Positions 21,397 to 34,174 of a stretch of DNA of 64,000 nt are shown here, one piece after another. The notes under the pieces are model-generated. The model was given only the letters and a program-made list of their open reading frames with translations, did no database searches and was not told the DNA's origin. The stretch covers positions 57,925,301 through 57,989,300 of the forward strand of contig CP136061.1 in assembly GCA_032622095.1 (NCBI GenBank), written 5' to 3'. The translations under genes and the position numbers were made by a program. The stretch's first letter is position 1. Each line of letters begins with the position of its first letter. The DNA is from Siphonodentalium dalli (Eukaryota > Mollusca > Scaphopoda > Gadilida > Siphonodentaliidae).

Positions 21397-23195
21397 CAAT
21401 AAACTATGGACTTGTTCTGGTGCGTATAACTGATAAGTTAGTATTCAGGCGCTATGCCAACTGGCGGAATGTAGCATTATACTAACATCACCAAAATCTC
21501 AAGCAAATCAACAGTACCACTCCATAGACATCATCTCAACTACGCTCAAATGTAAATATTTTCTTCTCGATTCGGGACGCAACTATTACCGATAAAGTAA
21601 ACAAAATGATTTTGCCATCATGAGTCACTGCATTTAATTGATATATAAGAATAAGGTGTGTTGTCAATTTGGATATACTTTTTGTAAAAAATAAAAATAA
21701 CTATTTGAGCAAGATTATTCTCCATTTCAATTTGATCACCATTATGTTCCATTGCAAGATTGATAACTCTATTTCCAGTGTGTATAAGCAATAGCTGGTT
21801 TGTCAACATGCAGATATTATAAAATGCTCTCACATATACAGCTGTCACATATAAATATATAAAGGGGGGGCATGGGTGGGGTGGTGTGTCTGACATTTTT
21901 TTGTACAGATACACAAGAACTATAAATCATATAGCATATCAACAAAATTAGCCCATTTTACCAGATTTTACAAGCATTTTCTAGTGGGTTTCAGTCGAAG
22001 GCAACATGATTCTGTGGCATACTTCAAGTTCATGATGTCGTTTTCTGTGATATTAAATTAAAGCAAGAGCATGTTGCATGGCTTGTTCCAAATTGTAATT
22101 CAGAAAGGTTCCATAGCTGAAAAGCAATACAATTAAACACAATCTTAAATCTAAATGAGCCCATAAGACTGGTGAGAATCATTGGACAGCTTGTACTTTG
22201 AGCCACATTTACATTGTTACTCATAAAAGGCCACTGGCCCATCACATGAGTTTAACAATCATTTGGTGGTAATCAACCAACCCTAACTGTAGTTAACAGG
22301 AAAGCAAGAAAACTTGTATATCAAAGTCTAAAAAGTTTGTAACTCTGGTAAAAATGGGTGGACAAAATCCAATATAGAACTTGACCTGTACTTTATGGTC
22401 TCACAAAAAAAATGTCATTCCATTCAGTCAACTTAACCGATGTTGTCATTCCGGAAACTCAAATTTCAATGTCAAAAAGGGTAGCTCTGGTAAAAATTAC
22501 CAAACAGACAGAACCCAAAATCTAACTTGACCCGTATTTTGTGGTTGTAAACCTGCATACCAAATTTCACATTCCATTCAATTACGTGTATAACTAAAGT
22601 TATCATCCGGAAACGAAAAATGTGTTTCATCGAAAATCATTCAAATTTGATAGCTCACATCAAGAAGTGATCCTAAACAAGCCTATAAAGTTCCAAAACA
22701 ATTCTCCAATAAATGTGGGCTCTAGGGTGTGCCAAAGGAATTAGTGATGCAAAGAGTAAAATCCAAGATAGCTGCTGGCAGTAATGTTTTTCATCGAAAA
22801 TCGTTAAAATTCCACGGCTCCCAACCAGAGGTGATCTGGACTCATATACCGAATACCTTTGAAATCGGTCGTAATTTGTACAAGTTAGTGAACGATTAAA
22901 ATCGCTTAAAATAGACAAACTAAGGCCCATAACTCTTGTAGAACAGATTGGACAAACCTGATTTTTGAACTCGAGATAGATATTGTTACAACAGACCCAT
23001 ATACCAAATATCAATTAAATCGGTTGACATTTTGTTTGAGTTATCATGCTAATGGTCTCGAGCCTGCTCAGATGCCCACCCGCCTACCATCCACACCAAA
23101 GCATAAGTCTAGTTTTTGAAAATACTTGACTAAAAATTTCAATTGTTCAATACTCTTATTACATTTTCTTTCTCCTCTCAAGATTTTTCAGGCTT
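21397..23195. repeat. Repeat-rich segment C, unit 1
   Basis: Shared with 30092-31912. The left part (about 21415-21770) belongs to a dispersed family with an inverted copy at 58930-59290. The right part (22320-23040) consists of 'gtaactctggtaaaaatggg' modules and one 'ccaagatagctgctggcagt' module akin to the STK40 intron arrays. No gene is seen; frames here are short and lie in repeats. Confidence 0.7.
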
Positions 23196-24059
23196 TCGAT
23201 AAATTAGGTTAATAGTCTTATACGATGCTTGTCCGAAATGAGACATATAATTGTATCTAAATTCTGCCTACATATTGTGTCCAGATATATATAACTAGCA
23301 GGTGACCCGACTTCGTCCCGGCTTTGACCTTGAATTGACCATTTTGAAGGTCAAGGTCAGTCGGAGTCACTATTTGACCCGTCCAAAACACTCTCCGGAC
23401 AAAAGTACCAAATTTCGTCGAAATCCGTCAGTTTTACCAGATTTGACCTTGAATTGACCATTTTGAAGGTCAATGTAAGGTCGGGGTAACGATTTGACCC
23501 GTCCAAAACACTCCCCGGACAAAATTATCCGTAGGTATCAACTTTCGTCGAAATCCGTCCTGCAGTTTTCCCAGCCATAGCTAACAGACAAACAAACAGA
23601 CAGAAGTCCCAAAATATATATTAGATCATTTGTGGGTACCCGTTTCAAGGTGAAGGTCACCTCAGGCGGAAAAATTGACCCGATGAAAATCTCCCCCATT
23701 CATAGGAACCCCTAAGTACGAACACAGACATAAGGATCACACAACACGCTCATGTCTGGACACAGTACGCTCTTCGTCAACGACACTTCGGATACGAACG
23801 CTCTTTAACTATCACGCGATTAACCCCCACAATTCCAAGACGGCGGCAGTGGGAATGGAGAATGAGTGCCCGGAACTTCTCAAAAGCAATGCGACGACAC
23901 TTCATGTGTGTTTTTACCGATAGATAGGAAGTTTGGTCGAAATCCGTCGGCAGTTTTCCCGGCCATAGCTAACACACAAACAGACAGACGTCCCAAAATA
24001 TATATTAGATTCAGTATGGTCACGGGGAATTGTTGTCGGTGCATGCCTATTAAAGTGTA

Positions 24060-27000
24060 TTAGTGCCACCTAACAAAAACACTATCTCCTAATTAGGAGA
24101 TACTATCTCCTTATTAGGACTTAGTATCTCCTAATTAGGAGATATTATCTCCTATTAGGATTTATTATCTCCTAATTAGGACATAGTATCTCATAGTTAG
24201 GAGATATTATCTCCTAATTAGGAGATAGTATCTCCTAATTAGGACTTAGTATCTCCTAATTAGGAGATATTATCGCCTAATTAGGACTTAGTATCTCCTA
24301 ATTAGGACATAGTATCTCCTAATTAGGAGATAGTAATCTCCTAATTAGGATAGGATAGGATAGGATAATTTTATTTACAATACACAAATAAATAAATATA
24401 ATATTGATAGACTATACATGTATATTGCTAGTATCTCCTAATTAGGACTTAGTATCTCCAAATTAGGAGATATTATCTCTTAATTAGGACTTAGTATTTC
24501 CTAATTCGGACATAGTATCGTTGAATGAATCACTCTCACCAAACAAAGTGCTGAAGGGTACACAGGGTTTGAAAATGTGCTGAAGGGTACACAGGGTTTG
24601 TGATCGGCACGAACACCATTACATAAATTGTGTTTATGAAAGTCTGGCGCCCATTAGCAGTTTGTTTTCAGTACATTTTAATATTCATTGGAACGTAAAC
24701 AATTATTCTCTGACAGAAATCATGGCAGATGCGAAGACTGAATGTTCTTTATAATGACATTTCAAACCCTTCAGCACATTTAGAAAGTCCTGTGTACCCT
24801 TCAGAACTTTTTTTTTGTGAGAGTGACCCCTTCAGCCATAGTATCTCCTAATTAGGAGATATTATCTCCTATAATTAGGACTTATTATCTCCTAATTAGG
24901 ACTTAGTATCTCCTAATTAGGAGATAGCACAGATATAAAGAACCCAACATGTTCGTGGTCATATTCATATCGTCTCCGGATCACTCGGCGGACGGTCGCA
25001 TCGCTCCGTTCGTTCTCATGCCTTCCCCCTTGTTTTCTAAATTAAAGGCTTAAAATGAGGGGTTATAGGGAAAGGGCCTGTGGACCCTTTAGAGAATCCC
25101 GGGGTTAGCCACCCCATACCCCAATCCGCCGCTGTCATGTTATTATATATATGACAAGGCTCTGTTACAGGGCCAGGTATGTGTACCATATAGTTAATCC
25201 ACGGCATAGAGTATATGTATACACCAGTGACTATCAAGGGATTATTTGATGATACCTATTTATATGCCAAAATATACTTTCATTTCATTTTCAGTTTGCG
25301 CTTAAAGGTACTCAATCCGATTAAGCACCCCTAAATTACTATTTCTTTGGCTTCGGGGGTAAAACATATTTGATTCGAGTCGATGAACACACCCTTCAAA
25401 GCTCAGAGTGATCAGATATCGCTTTTGAAGTTTGTTAAATTTTGGAGAAGTGGTCCACTTTCACGTAATTCCATGTGCTCAAACAGACAAATTGTGGGTG
25501 TAAGATTGATAACTCTAAAATCAAGTGGTTACTATTAACAATAATAACCACCTGATTTTAGAGTTATCCATCTTACCCCCGCCATTTGTCTGTTTGAGCA
25601 CATGGAAGTACGTGGTAGCGGACCACTTCTCCAAAATTCAACAAACTTAAAAAATCGATATCTGATCACTCTGAGCTTTGAAGGGTGAGTTCATCGACTT
25701 GAATCAAATATTTTTACCCCCCCCCCCCCCCATCCAAAGAAATAGTAATGTATGGGTGTTTAATCGGATTGAGAACCTATAACAGTATGTAGAGACATGT
25801 GCAAATTCGGTGTAAACTTGATTAGACAAACAGTGGACAATGTATTTATAACTCCCAATTTATAAGCCCCAAACTATGCTTCATCCATAGCAAACGAATG
25901 AATACAATAATTATGTGAGTCGGTCTAAATGACCGCGAACCGTTTATTGGGAATTTGGGATGAGGGCCCGGGAGGATTTGGAAGGGCAGTATACGACCCA
26001 CTTAGGAATGATGTTGGGTGTTATAAATGGTGATGATATAACAATGAAAAATGATGGGGAAAATGATCTAAACTTTTGTTCTCTTCTTTTTTCGCCTTTT
26101 CCCTAATTCTGTATACTGTTTTTGTGTTTGAAGTGCTTCCTTTCTGGAGGACCATGACCGCTAATCTGTCATTATTTGTTTATGTTTCTTTTTAATTTCT
26201 TTCTGTTTCTTCGTTGATGTCATTGGAGAGTTCCGTTGCTTTCGCCATTGTCCTCTGAGCAGATATTACTGCCCCCCCCCCCCACAACTGCTCGTCCGAG
26301 ACGGTGGATCTGCTGGTGGAGTTGTTATTGTTGTTGCTGCTATTGGTGGAGATGGGGGACTCCGGATCTTGATGATATTCCGTTGCCAGCTAGAGATGGT
26401 AAGGTGTCCATCTCCACCATGAAGTCGACGGCAAGGACTCTCAGTTCCCCCGTCTCCACTTGGACTTCATGTCGGCGTCCATGTGGTGACTTGAAGGTCA
26501 CTTGTTCTTTTCCTTCTTCACTCGAGTGGTCTTGATGGCCCCTGATGGTGGTTTCTTGTCGGTCCTACAGGGGTATATCATTCCCTATATCAGGCCACTT
26601 CCAGTAACTTTTGCTACGGGTGTGATCTGTTACTGCAAAGCCACTTCAAGCCAGCCTGCGTTTGTACGTATGGTCCTGATTTGTCCATGAACACAATGCG
26701 CCGACTGGAAAGAGTTCACCTCGTGCGAGACTTGGCTTGTGATTAAAGAGGTACTGTGCACTCTAAATCCGGCTATTTGTGGGACCATCTCCTTTTATAC
26801 TCAACAGAATATATATGAATGAATGAGTTTGAGCCATGTATTAGTGCAAAATACACTCGTGTGCTCTACGAATGATGCAAACAACATGGTAATTATAATG
26901 AAAATTAATAAACGGCTGGAGTCATAAATACATTTTCATTATAATTACCATGTTGTTTTATTCGTTCATATATAGAGCACACGAGTGTATTTTGCACTAA

Positions 27001-28349
27001 TACATGTCTCAAATTCATTCATGTGTTGCATAAACTCGATCTGTTGAGTATAAAAGGAGATGGTCACACAAATGGTCGGAATTAGTGTATATATAGTCCC
27101 CCTTTAAACTATCCATGTCCAGCCAAGCCCGACAGAAAAATCAACCGCCTCTCAAAGGGGGCACGTCCTTTCTCTGAGCGGCGACTCTGAGCGATGAATG
27201 GTAATGAAAATGACCGCTAATAAAGTGAGTAGATGGGCGCGAAGCGCCCGGGATGGTCGAAAAGATCGAGTGATCTTCTCCTTCACCCCACGGTTGTTGT
27301 TGTTGGAGATATGGCACACAGAAAAAAGTCATGTCTGAACACGGCAAAAGCGGACACAATGGATTAATGTTATCTCTTTGATTTAATTGAATGGATGGAT
27401 TATTTGAGGAAGAGCCCACGAGCTTTAATATGGGGTGTGAGGGGTGACCCGGTGGGTCCCTTTAATATATGGTTGAGCTGAGCGTGTCATCTGGTGCGCT
27501 GAAAAAGGAGCGGGGCCCGTGTTATAATTTTTAAAATAGTGTTAGTTTGTTAGTTGTTTAAAAAAACAACCAACCGCAAGGCAGAGTGTGTGATTCAATG
27601 TGATTCAATGCGCCATCATACCGCTATTCTGCTATAGCCAAATGCGCAGAGACAGTATGTTTTGTTTATTTCGTTGTTTCTGGATGGGCCGCCCTACATT
27701 CCATGGCACGGGCGTAGGCGAAGACTCTGACAATTTTATGTGCAGAGTTATTTGGGTTCCGATAAGTGAAGTAAATCTGAAGATTATGTACAAGATAGAC
27801 TTTAATTGTTGACGATGTGAATGGTTTTGTACAGAGATATATATGATTACATGATTACATTCAATAGATTTTTTTGGTTTTATATTTTTTTTTGGTAATT
27901 TCTTTATTTTGTTAAAATTATGTATACATTTAGTTCATGTCAGTGTGTTCTTGGGCCGTGAGCCGTCCTGCGCCCGAAGAAATGTCAGAGCGGCAAGCGG
28001 GACGATCATATTTTGGTATATGTCGTTCCTAACTCGTTGAGAGCTATGACCACTTATGGGTCTGTAGATCCTGCACCCCACCCCAAGCTAGTGCTGGGTC
28101 GGTTTTCAAGCCGGATCCCGCTTGGTTAGTGTTGTTAGGTGAGTGGAATGTGTATGACATGAGCGCTAGCTTCTGAAAGTGAATTTGTAATTATATTGGT
28201 GGCGGGCAGTGCCTGTTATAGAAATGATTGCGTCTTCCCCCAGTTTGAATGGGTTCCCAGGGCGCGGGCTTAAGTGAAATCATCTTCATGTTCTTGTTGT
28301 AGTTTATTGGTTGAAAAAATATGTACGATGGTAGACAATGGTATATGTG

Positions 28350-28384
<35 letters not shown>

Positions 28385-28973
28385 TGAATATTTTTTTTGG
28401 GTTGTTTTTAATATATTTTGTAAAAAATATTGAATATATATACACAATTTCTGTAAAGGAAGTGTTGTCAATTTAGTAGTGTTAGTTGATTTTGGAGGAG
28501 ATAATTGTTCGACGGCTTATACTACGGCACGACAAGCCTATATTGCCGCCCGAGGACATTCATCAGCGCCCAAGGAGCCATCTAGGGCGTGAGCCAGATA
28601 TCCTATGTTTTGATTTTGGTGTTAGTCAATTTTTTTTTTTGACCGCTAACTGGTGTTGAGTCCTTTATATCTATATTATCTCCTAATTAGGAGATAATAT
28701 CTCCTAATTTAATATCTCCTAATTAGGAGATACTAAGTCCTAATTAGGAGATACTATATATCTCCTAATTAGGAGATACTAAGTCCTAATTAGGAGATAA
28801 TATATCCTAATTAGGAGATACTATGTCCTAATTAGGAGATACTATCTCCTAATTTGGAGAGACTAAGTCATAATTAGGAGATAGTATCTCCTAATTAGGA
28901 GATAATACTATCTCCTAATTAGTATATACTATCTCCTAATTAGGAGATAGTATTTTTTGTTAGGTGGCACTAA
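24060..28973. mobile_element. 4.9 kb TIR element, copy 2
   Basis: Same TTAGTGCCACCTAAC ends, TA flanks and inverted palindromic minisatellite arrays (24085-24520, 24840-24930, 28678-28955) as 7612-12545, with the three nested foldbacks at about 24528-24832, 25306-25778 and 26743-27108. It was duplicated with the block rather than independently inserted, because its flanks match as well. Confidence 0.75.
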
Positions 28974-29491
28974 TACGCTTCCATAGTTTCACCTAACTGT
29001 CACTTCATTTCATGATTTTTAGACCGTGAAAGGAAGATGTATATATACATACCAGACCACGCAGGTGTGATTGGTAAAGAAAACGTCCCAAGACATCACA
29101 ATGTTCATTTTCACGCGACGCCGACCTCTGATTCCACGCGATCTTTGTCAGACGAAATATTTAAATATTTTGTCATATGAAAATATATAAGACAGCCAAC
29201 ACGTCAATGTGGTCATATATACTCCAAATCTATCATTTTCCGTTAGTTATTAAAATAGCGCGAAGCCGGGAGCTGCAAGGACTCATGCATGTGATCTCAT
29301 TTGGTTTCCATTGGGAGTCACTATATTTTATAATAGATTTGCCACAGGGCCTTCATGATCGACACAACATTTTTACCCGGAAAATAATGAATGAATCACG
29401 AATTTGGACCAGCAGGCGTTTCCACTTCCCAATAAATCGCGACAAGCCCACCAAACATATCCATAGGAAATACATATATATACTTATACCC

Positions 29492-29747
29492 CAAGCCTTG
29501 AAATAGTGTGTCTGTTATTTGCAGAACGAGGTCCCCAGATGGTGAATTTAGTGATGCTACCCCGCATAACGGGCTAGCATCACCAAATTACCCTCTGTGG
29601 ACCTCATTCTGCTTACACCTCAGCAGAATGAGGTTCCCAGAGGGTGAATTTGGTTATGCTATAGCCCGCTATGCGGGGGTAGCATCACTAAATTCATCCT
29701 CTGGGGATCTCATTCTGCAAATGACAGACACACTATTTCAAGGCTTG
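29492..29747. mobile_element. CAAGCCTTG-family foldback MITE, copy 2
   Basis: Counterpart of 13236-13476 in unit 2, slightly longer in the centre ('gctatagcccgctatgcggg'), so the arms pair better here. Confidence 0.8.
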
Positions 29748-30091
29748 TGTATACCCACGATGTCTGCTCCCTGCATGAGCTTGCGTTGAGAGCGATTAAC
29801 GTACTTCCTGTGAATCGTGATACTATAGCTTCAAAGATGTAGACCCAACAGTGTTTCTGTGGTGTGTTCTTTATAACTATGTTTCCACACTAATTTCTAA
29901 AATACATATTGGAATGGTAAACACCATATCATGGATTCCTATCCATTCGTTTGGAAGGGTGGCCAGATAACACATTCAACAGTTTGAATATAAAACAGAG
30001 CCGCCCCCCCCCAATAGAAGAAACACCTGCATGAGCGTCTGTATCATAAACATGGTATTTGTTTTACTCTCACTGGAATTTTAAATAAATA

Positions 30092-31912
30092 TTATGGACT
30101 TGTTCTGGTGTGTATAACTGATAAGTTAGTATTCAGGATTCAGACGCTATGCCAACTGGCGGAATGTAGCATTATACTAACATCACCAAAATCTCAAGCA
30201 AATCAACAGTACCACTCCATAGACATCATCTCAACTACGCTCAAATGTAAATATGTTCTTCTCGATTCGGGACGCAACTATTACCGATAAAGTAACAAAA
30301 ATGATTTTGCCATCATGAGTCACTGCATTTAATTGATATATAAGAATAAGGTGTGTGTTGTCAATTTGGATATACTTCTTGTAAAAAATAAAAATAACTA
30401 TTTGAGCAAGATTATTCTCCATTTCAATTTGATCACCGTACTGGAGTGTTTCACATCACTTTAAATGAGTGATCAATTCTCCTCAGTCTTTGTGTCTCAC
30501 ATGAGAATCTGCACATTATGTTCCATTGCAAGATTGATAACTCTATTTCCAGTGTGCATAAGCAATAGCTGGTTTGTCAATATGCAGATATTATAAAATT
30601 GCTCTCACATATACAGCTGTCACAAATAAATATATAAGGGGGGGGGGGGCATGGGTGGGGTGGTTTTACAGATACATAAGAACTATAAATCATATAGCAT
30701 ATCAACAAAATTAGCCCATTTTACAAGCATTTTCTAGTGGGTTTCAGGCGAAGGCAACATGATTCTGTGGCATACTTCAAGTTCATGTCGTTTTCTGTGA
30801 TCTTAAATTAAAGCAAGAGCATGTTGCATGGCTTGTTCCAAATTGTAATTCAGAAAGGTTCCATAGCTGAAAAGCAATACAATTAAACAATCTTAAATCT
30901 AAATGAGCCCATAAGACTGGTCAGAATCATTGGACAGCTTGTACTTTGAGCCACATTTACATTGTTACTCATAAAAGGCCACTGGCCCATCACATGAGTT
31001 TAACAATCATTTGGTGGTAATCAACCAACCATAACTGTAGTTAACAGGAAAGCAAGAAAACTTGTATATCAAAGTCTAAAAAGTTTGTAACTCTGGTAAA
31101 AATGGGTGGACAAAATCCAATATAGAACTTGACCTGTACTTTATGGTCTCACAAAAAAAATGTCATTCCATTCAGTCAACTTAACCAATGTTGTCATTCC
31201 GGGAACTAAAATTTCAATGTCAAACAGGGTAGCTCTGGTAAAAATTACCAGACAGACAGAACCCAAAATACAGACAGACAGAACCCAAAATCAGGCTAAC
31301 TTGACCCGTATTTTGTGGTTGTAAACCTGCATACCAAATTTCACATTCCATTCAATTACGTGTATAACTAAAGTTATCATCCGGAAAGAAAAATGTGTTT
31401 CATCGAAAATCATTCAAATTTGACAGCTCACATCAAGAAGTGATCCTAAACAAGCCTGTAAAGTTCCAAAACAATTCTCCAATAAATGTGGTCTCTAGGG
31501 TGTGCCAAAGGAATTAGTGATGCAAAGAGTAAAATCCAAGATAGCTGCTGGCAGTAATGTTTTTCATCCAAAATCGTTAAAATTCTACGGCTCCCAACCA
31601 GATCAAAATCGCTAAAAATAGACAAACTAAGGCCCATAACTCTTGTATAAACAGATTGGACAAACCTGATTTTTGAACTCGAGCTAGATATTGTTACAAC
31701 AGACCCATATACCAAATATCAATTAAATCGGTTGACATTTTGTTTGAGTTATCATGCTAAAGGTCTCGAGCCTGCTCACATGCCCAGCCGCCTACCAGCC
31801 GCCTACCAACCACGCCAAAGCATAAGTCTAGTTTTTGAAAAAACTCGACTAAAAATTTCAATTGTTCAATACTATTACATTTTCTTTCTCCTCTCAAGAT
31901 TTTTCAGGCTTA
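30092..31912. repeat. Repeat-rich segment C, unit 2
   Basis: Counterpart of 21397-23195. It contains about 70 extra bases near 30438-30512 ('gtactggagtgtttcacatc' onward) that are also present, inverted, at about 58940-58975; unit 1 has therefore lost them. No gene is seen. Confidence 0.7.
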
Positions 31913-34174
31913 CAGCAAAACGAGGTTTAGCTTATTAGGCGAGGAGAATTAACCTCCTTTTAATTTTTTAGCTTGTTAGCTTTATAACTTGTACAACCAT
32001 TCCTGGATGTGGCAGATATTTATCTAATTTGTTTATTTTTCCCTGATATTTTAGCCCCTTAGCATGATAGCTTTAAGAAACTTTCACCAATTCGGCTGAA
32101 ATATATTTGGTGTACTAGTACATCTTCATCAAGAAAATATCTCGATCATGTAGAAGAGTAATAATATGAACTAAATATCAAAATGTTCTTCTTGATATGA
32201 AATTTTATTACACAAACATTGCAGTTTGTGTACTTGTGCGCAGGTCTAGATTTAAATTAAGCATATTTATTTATCACTATACATGTTTATACGTAAACAT
32301 ATATTGGAACATAAATATACAAGTATACACTTTTATTAACAATTGCACTGAAGTTGGATTGGGTTATTTCAATATTACTGGGATGGGTTTACCCATTACA
32401 TGTGTCAATTATTGCGCTGAAGCACAATTAATTTTTACTGGCGCCGCAGCACAATTCTATTGCGCTGAAGCACAATTGGATTATGCTTCAGCACAATTTG
32501 ATTGCGCTTCAGCAGAATTGAGATGTGCTTCAGCAAAATTAATTGCACTTCATTGGAATTATTAATAAATGTAAATTTGGCCTCCCATAGGACAAGGATA
32601 TTGCACGAGTCTACATTTTCGAGTGAAATATGCTTTTTCAATCAGTTAAAAAAAGGAAATTTCATTAATGACAGTGTTCTTCTAAATAAATTTTAGCATT
32701 CTTTTGAGATGCAAATATTAAATCTTACCAACAGACACATAAGAAAATATTTAAGCACTTCAAACGCAAAATGATAATTTTTGTATACAAAACTGCTGAA
32801 ATTTGAAAATATACTTATATGTACTAAGAGAGAGCAATGATAGAGCAACAAACCCAACTATATCCTTCGAACAAGGGGCAAAAAAAAATATGACACATCC
32901 AAATTTTTTGACAAAAATAATTTAATAATCATAATTTATATGTACATGCAAGATACGCTGCCAAGGTTTGAAAACACAATCAATAGAACATGATCATACA
33001 TAGTACACAATATTTATATAGCTGAATTAGTCAAATTACCATGTTTCTGTTGCTTACAATATGTTAATTGAGGTACCCAGGATCTCCAAATCTTATCTCA
33101 TATAGGACTCTGCAAAGCTTCAATTCGTTGTGCAAAATCAGGCTGTCGATTCGATTTGATCATAAGATGCAAATATTTTCGAATCACTCTTCTAATTGGC
33201 TTCCTTGTGGGTGAAAAAGACCATGAGGTTGAGGTTGAAGATGCCTTATCCTAATTTTCAAATCCATAACTATAGATAGGTCTGTTAGAATAACGCTTAA
33301 TATTTAGCCTAGCTCACTGTTTTTGTCTTGCTGCATTGATTTGTACCATACCACCCAACGACGTAACAGTAATACAGTGTATTTCTCACCTGATCACGCA
33401 AATATAGGGAGTCATTAGAAATATTTAAAACATTGTATGAATGCGAATAATCTTGAGTAATCAGAGATGTGTTTGTCCATATTCTTGGGGTTGTACCATG
33501 CGTGCTCCACCACCAATATCTGACACCCTTGTAATTGCATACAATATTTTGCCACTGTACACAGTAAAATTTTATAATGCTGAGTTGGTCTTCATCTCAT
33601 GGTTTTGGGCACTAAATTTCCCAGGTTCACAACACTGGCATTATGGTACCCATGTTCGCAGTTCAAAACAGATCTTTTGATCCCAGGTTTGGCTCATATA
33701 TATATTCGATTTTGATTCGCGAATCTCACCCCTGATTCAATTTGAATGTAAACTCCCGATTTAAATTGCCCTAAACTGACATGACCTGTACAAGAGACAA
33801 TAAACAAAATGGCAGTGGTTTTGTAATATACATGTATAACGCTTTCAGTTATAATGATAAAATTATAAAATAGAGCCGTTTTTCATTTAGCTGATATAAT
33901 AAATGAAGACAGGGCAATCAGAAACATCAACTGTTATTGATTGGAAGCATATGACCTATTTAAGACTAGGACATCTCATCGATTGTGCTACATTTTGAGA
34001 TTACGGGTACTGTTGTCACATTGCCTCCATATATGGTGGTGGCGTACTGCATATATAGATAAATGTTAATTGTGAATTAGGGATTATATGTGTCGCCAAA
34101 TGATATATACAGTATGGAAGCACTATACAGTATAAAATCCCCTAATTATTCCATGAAAAGAGTAAGTTATAACC
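31913..34174. other. Intergenic DNA, no gene seen
   Basis: AT-rich unique-looking sequence downstream of the duplicated block. No frame has recognisable similarity. It contains the palindromic repeat at 32410-32600. Confidence 0.5.
32410..32600. repeat. Palindromic minisatellite 'gcgctgaagcacaatt'
   Basis: About six alternating direct and inverted 20-25 bp units (ttgcgctgaagcacaatt / attgtgcttcagc), ending in 'aataaatgtaaatttggcct'. A related array at 61245-61375 ends in the same way ('ataaatatgaaaatggcctc', then 'cccat'), so this is a mobile or dispersed family. Confidence 0.65.

Larger units (their letters stand above)
976..23195. repeat. Tandem segmental duplication, unit 1 (with two insertions)
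   Basis: Segments 976-1809, 7553-13822 and about 21397-23195 match 23207-31912 in the same order and orientation, nearly identically by eye. Unit 1 is longer only because it contains the TIR element at 1810-7552 and the LINE at 13823-21396, plus about 175 bp near 13020-13194. Shared sequence starts at 'ggttaatagtcttatacg' and ends at 'agatttttcaggctt'. About 11 bp of filler separates the units. Alternative: two alleles assembled in tandem. Confidence 0.9.
23207..31912. repeat. Tandem segmental duplication, unit 2 (no large insertions)
   Basis: Contiguous counterpart of unit 1. It supplies the empty site for the 5.74 kb element (around 24000) and for the LINE (around 30085). Small differences: loss of about 28 bp of a repeated 'acacaacacgctc' module near 23745, a longer (TA)n near 28352, loss of about 175 bp at 29450, and single-base indels in homopolymers. 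Confidence 0.9.
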
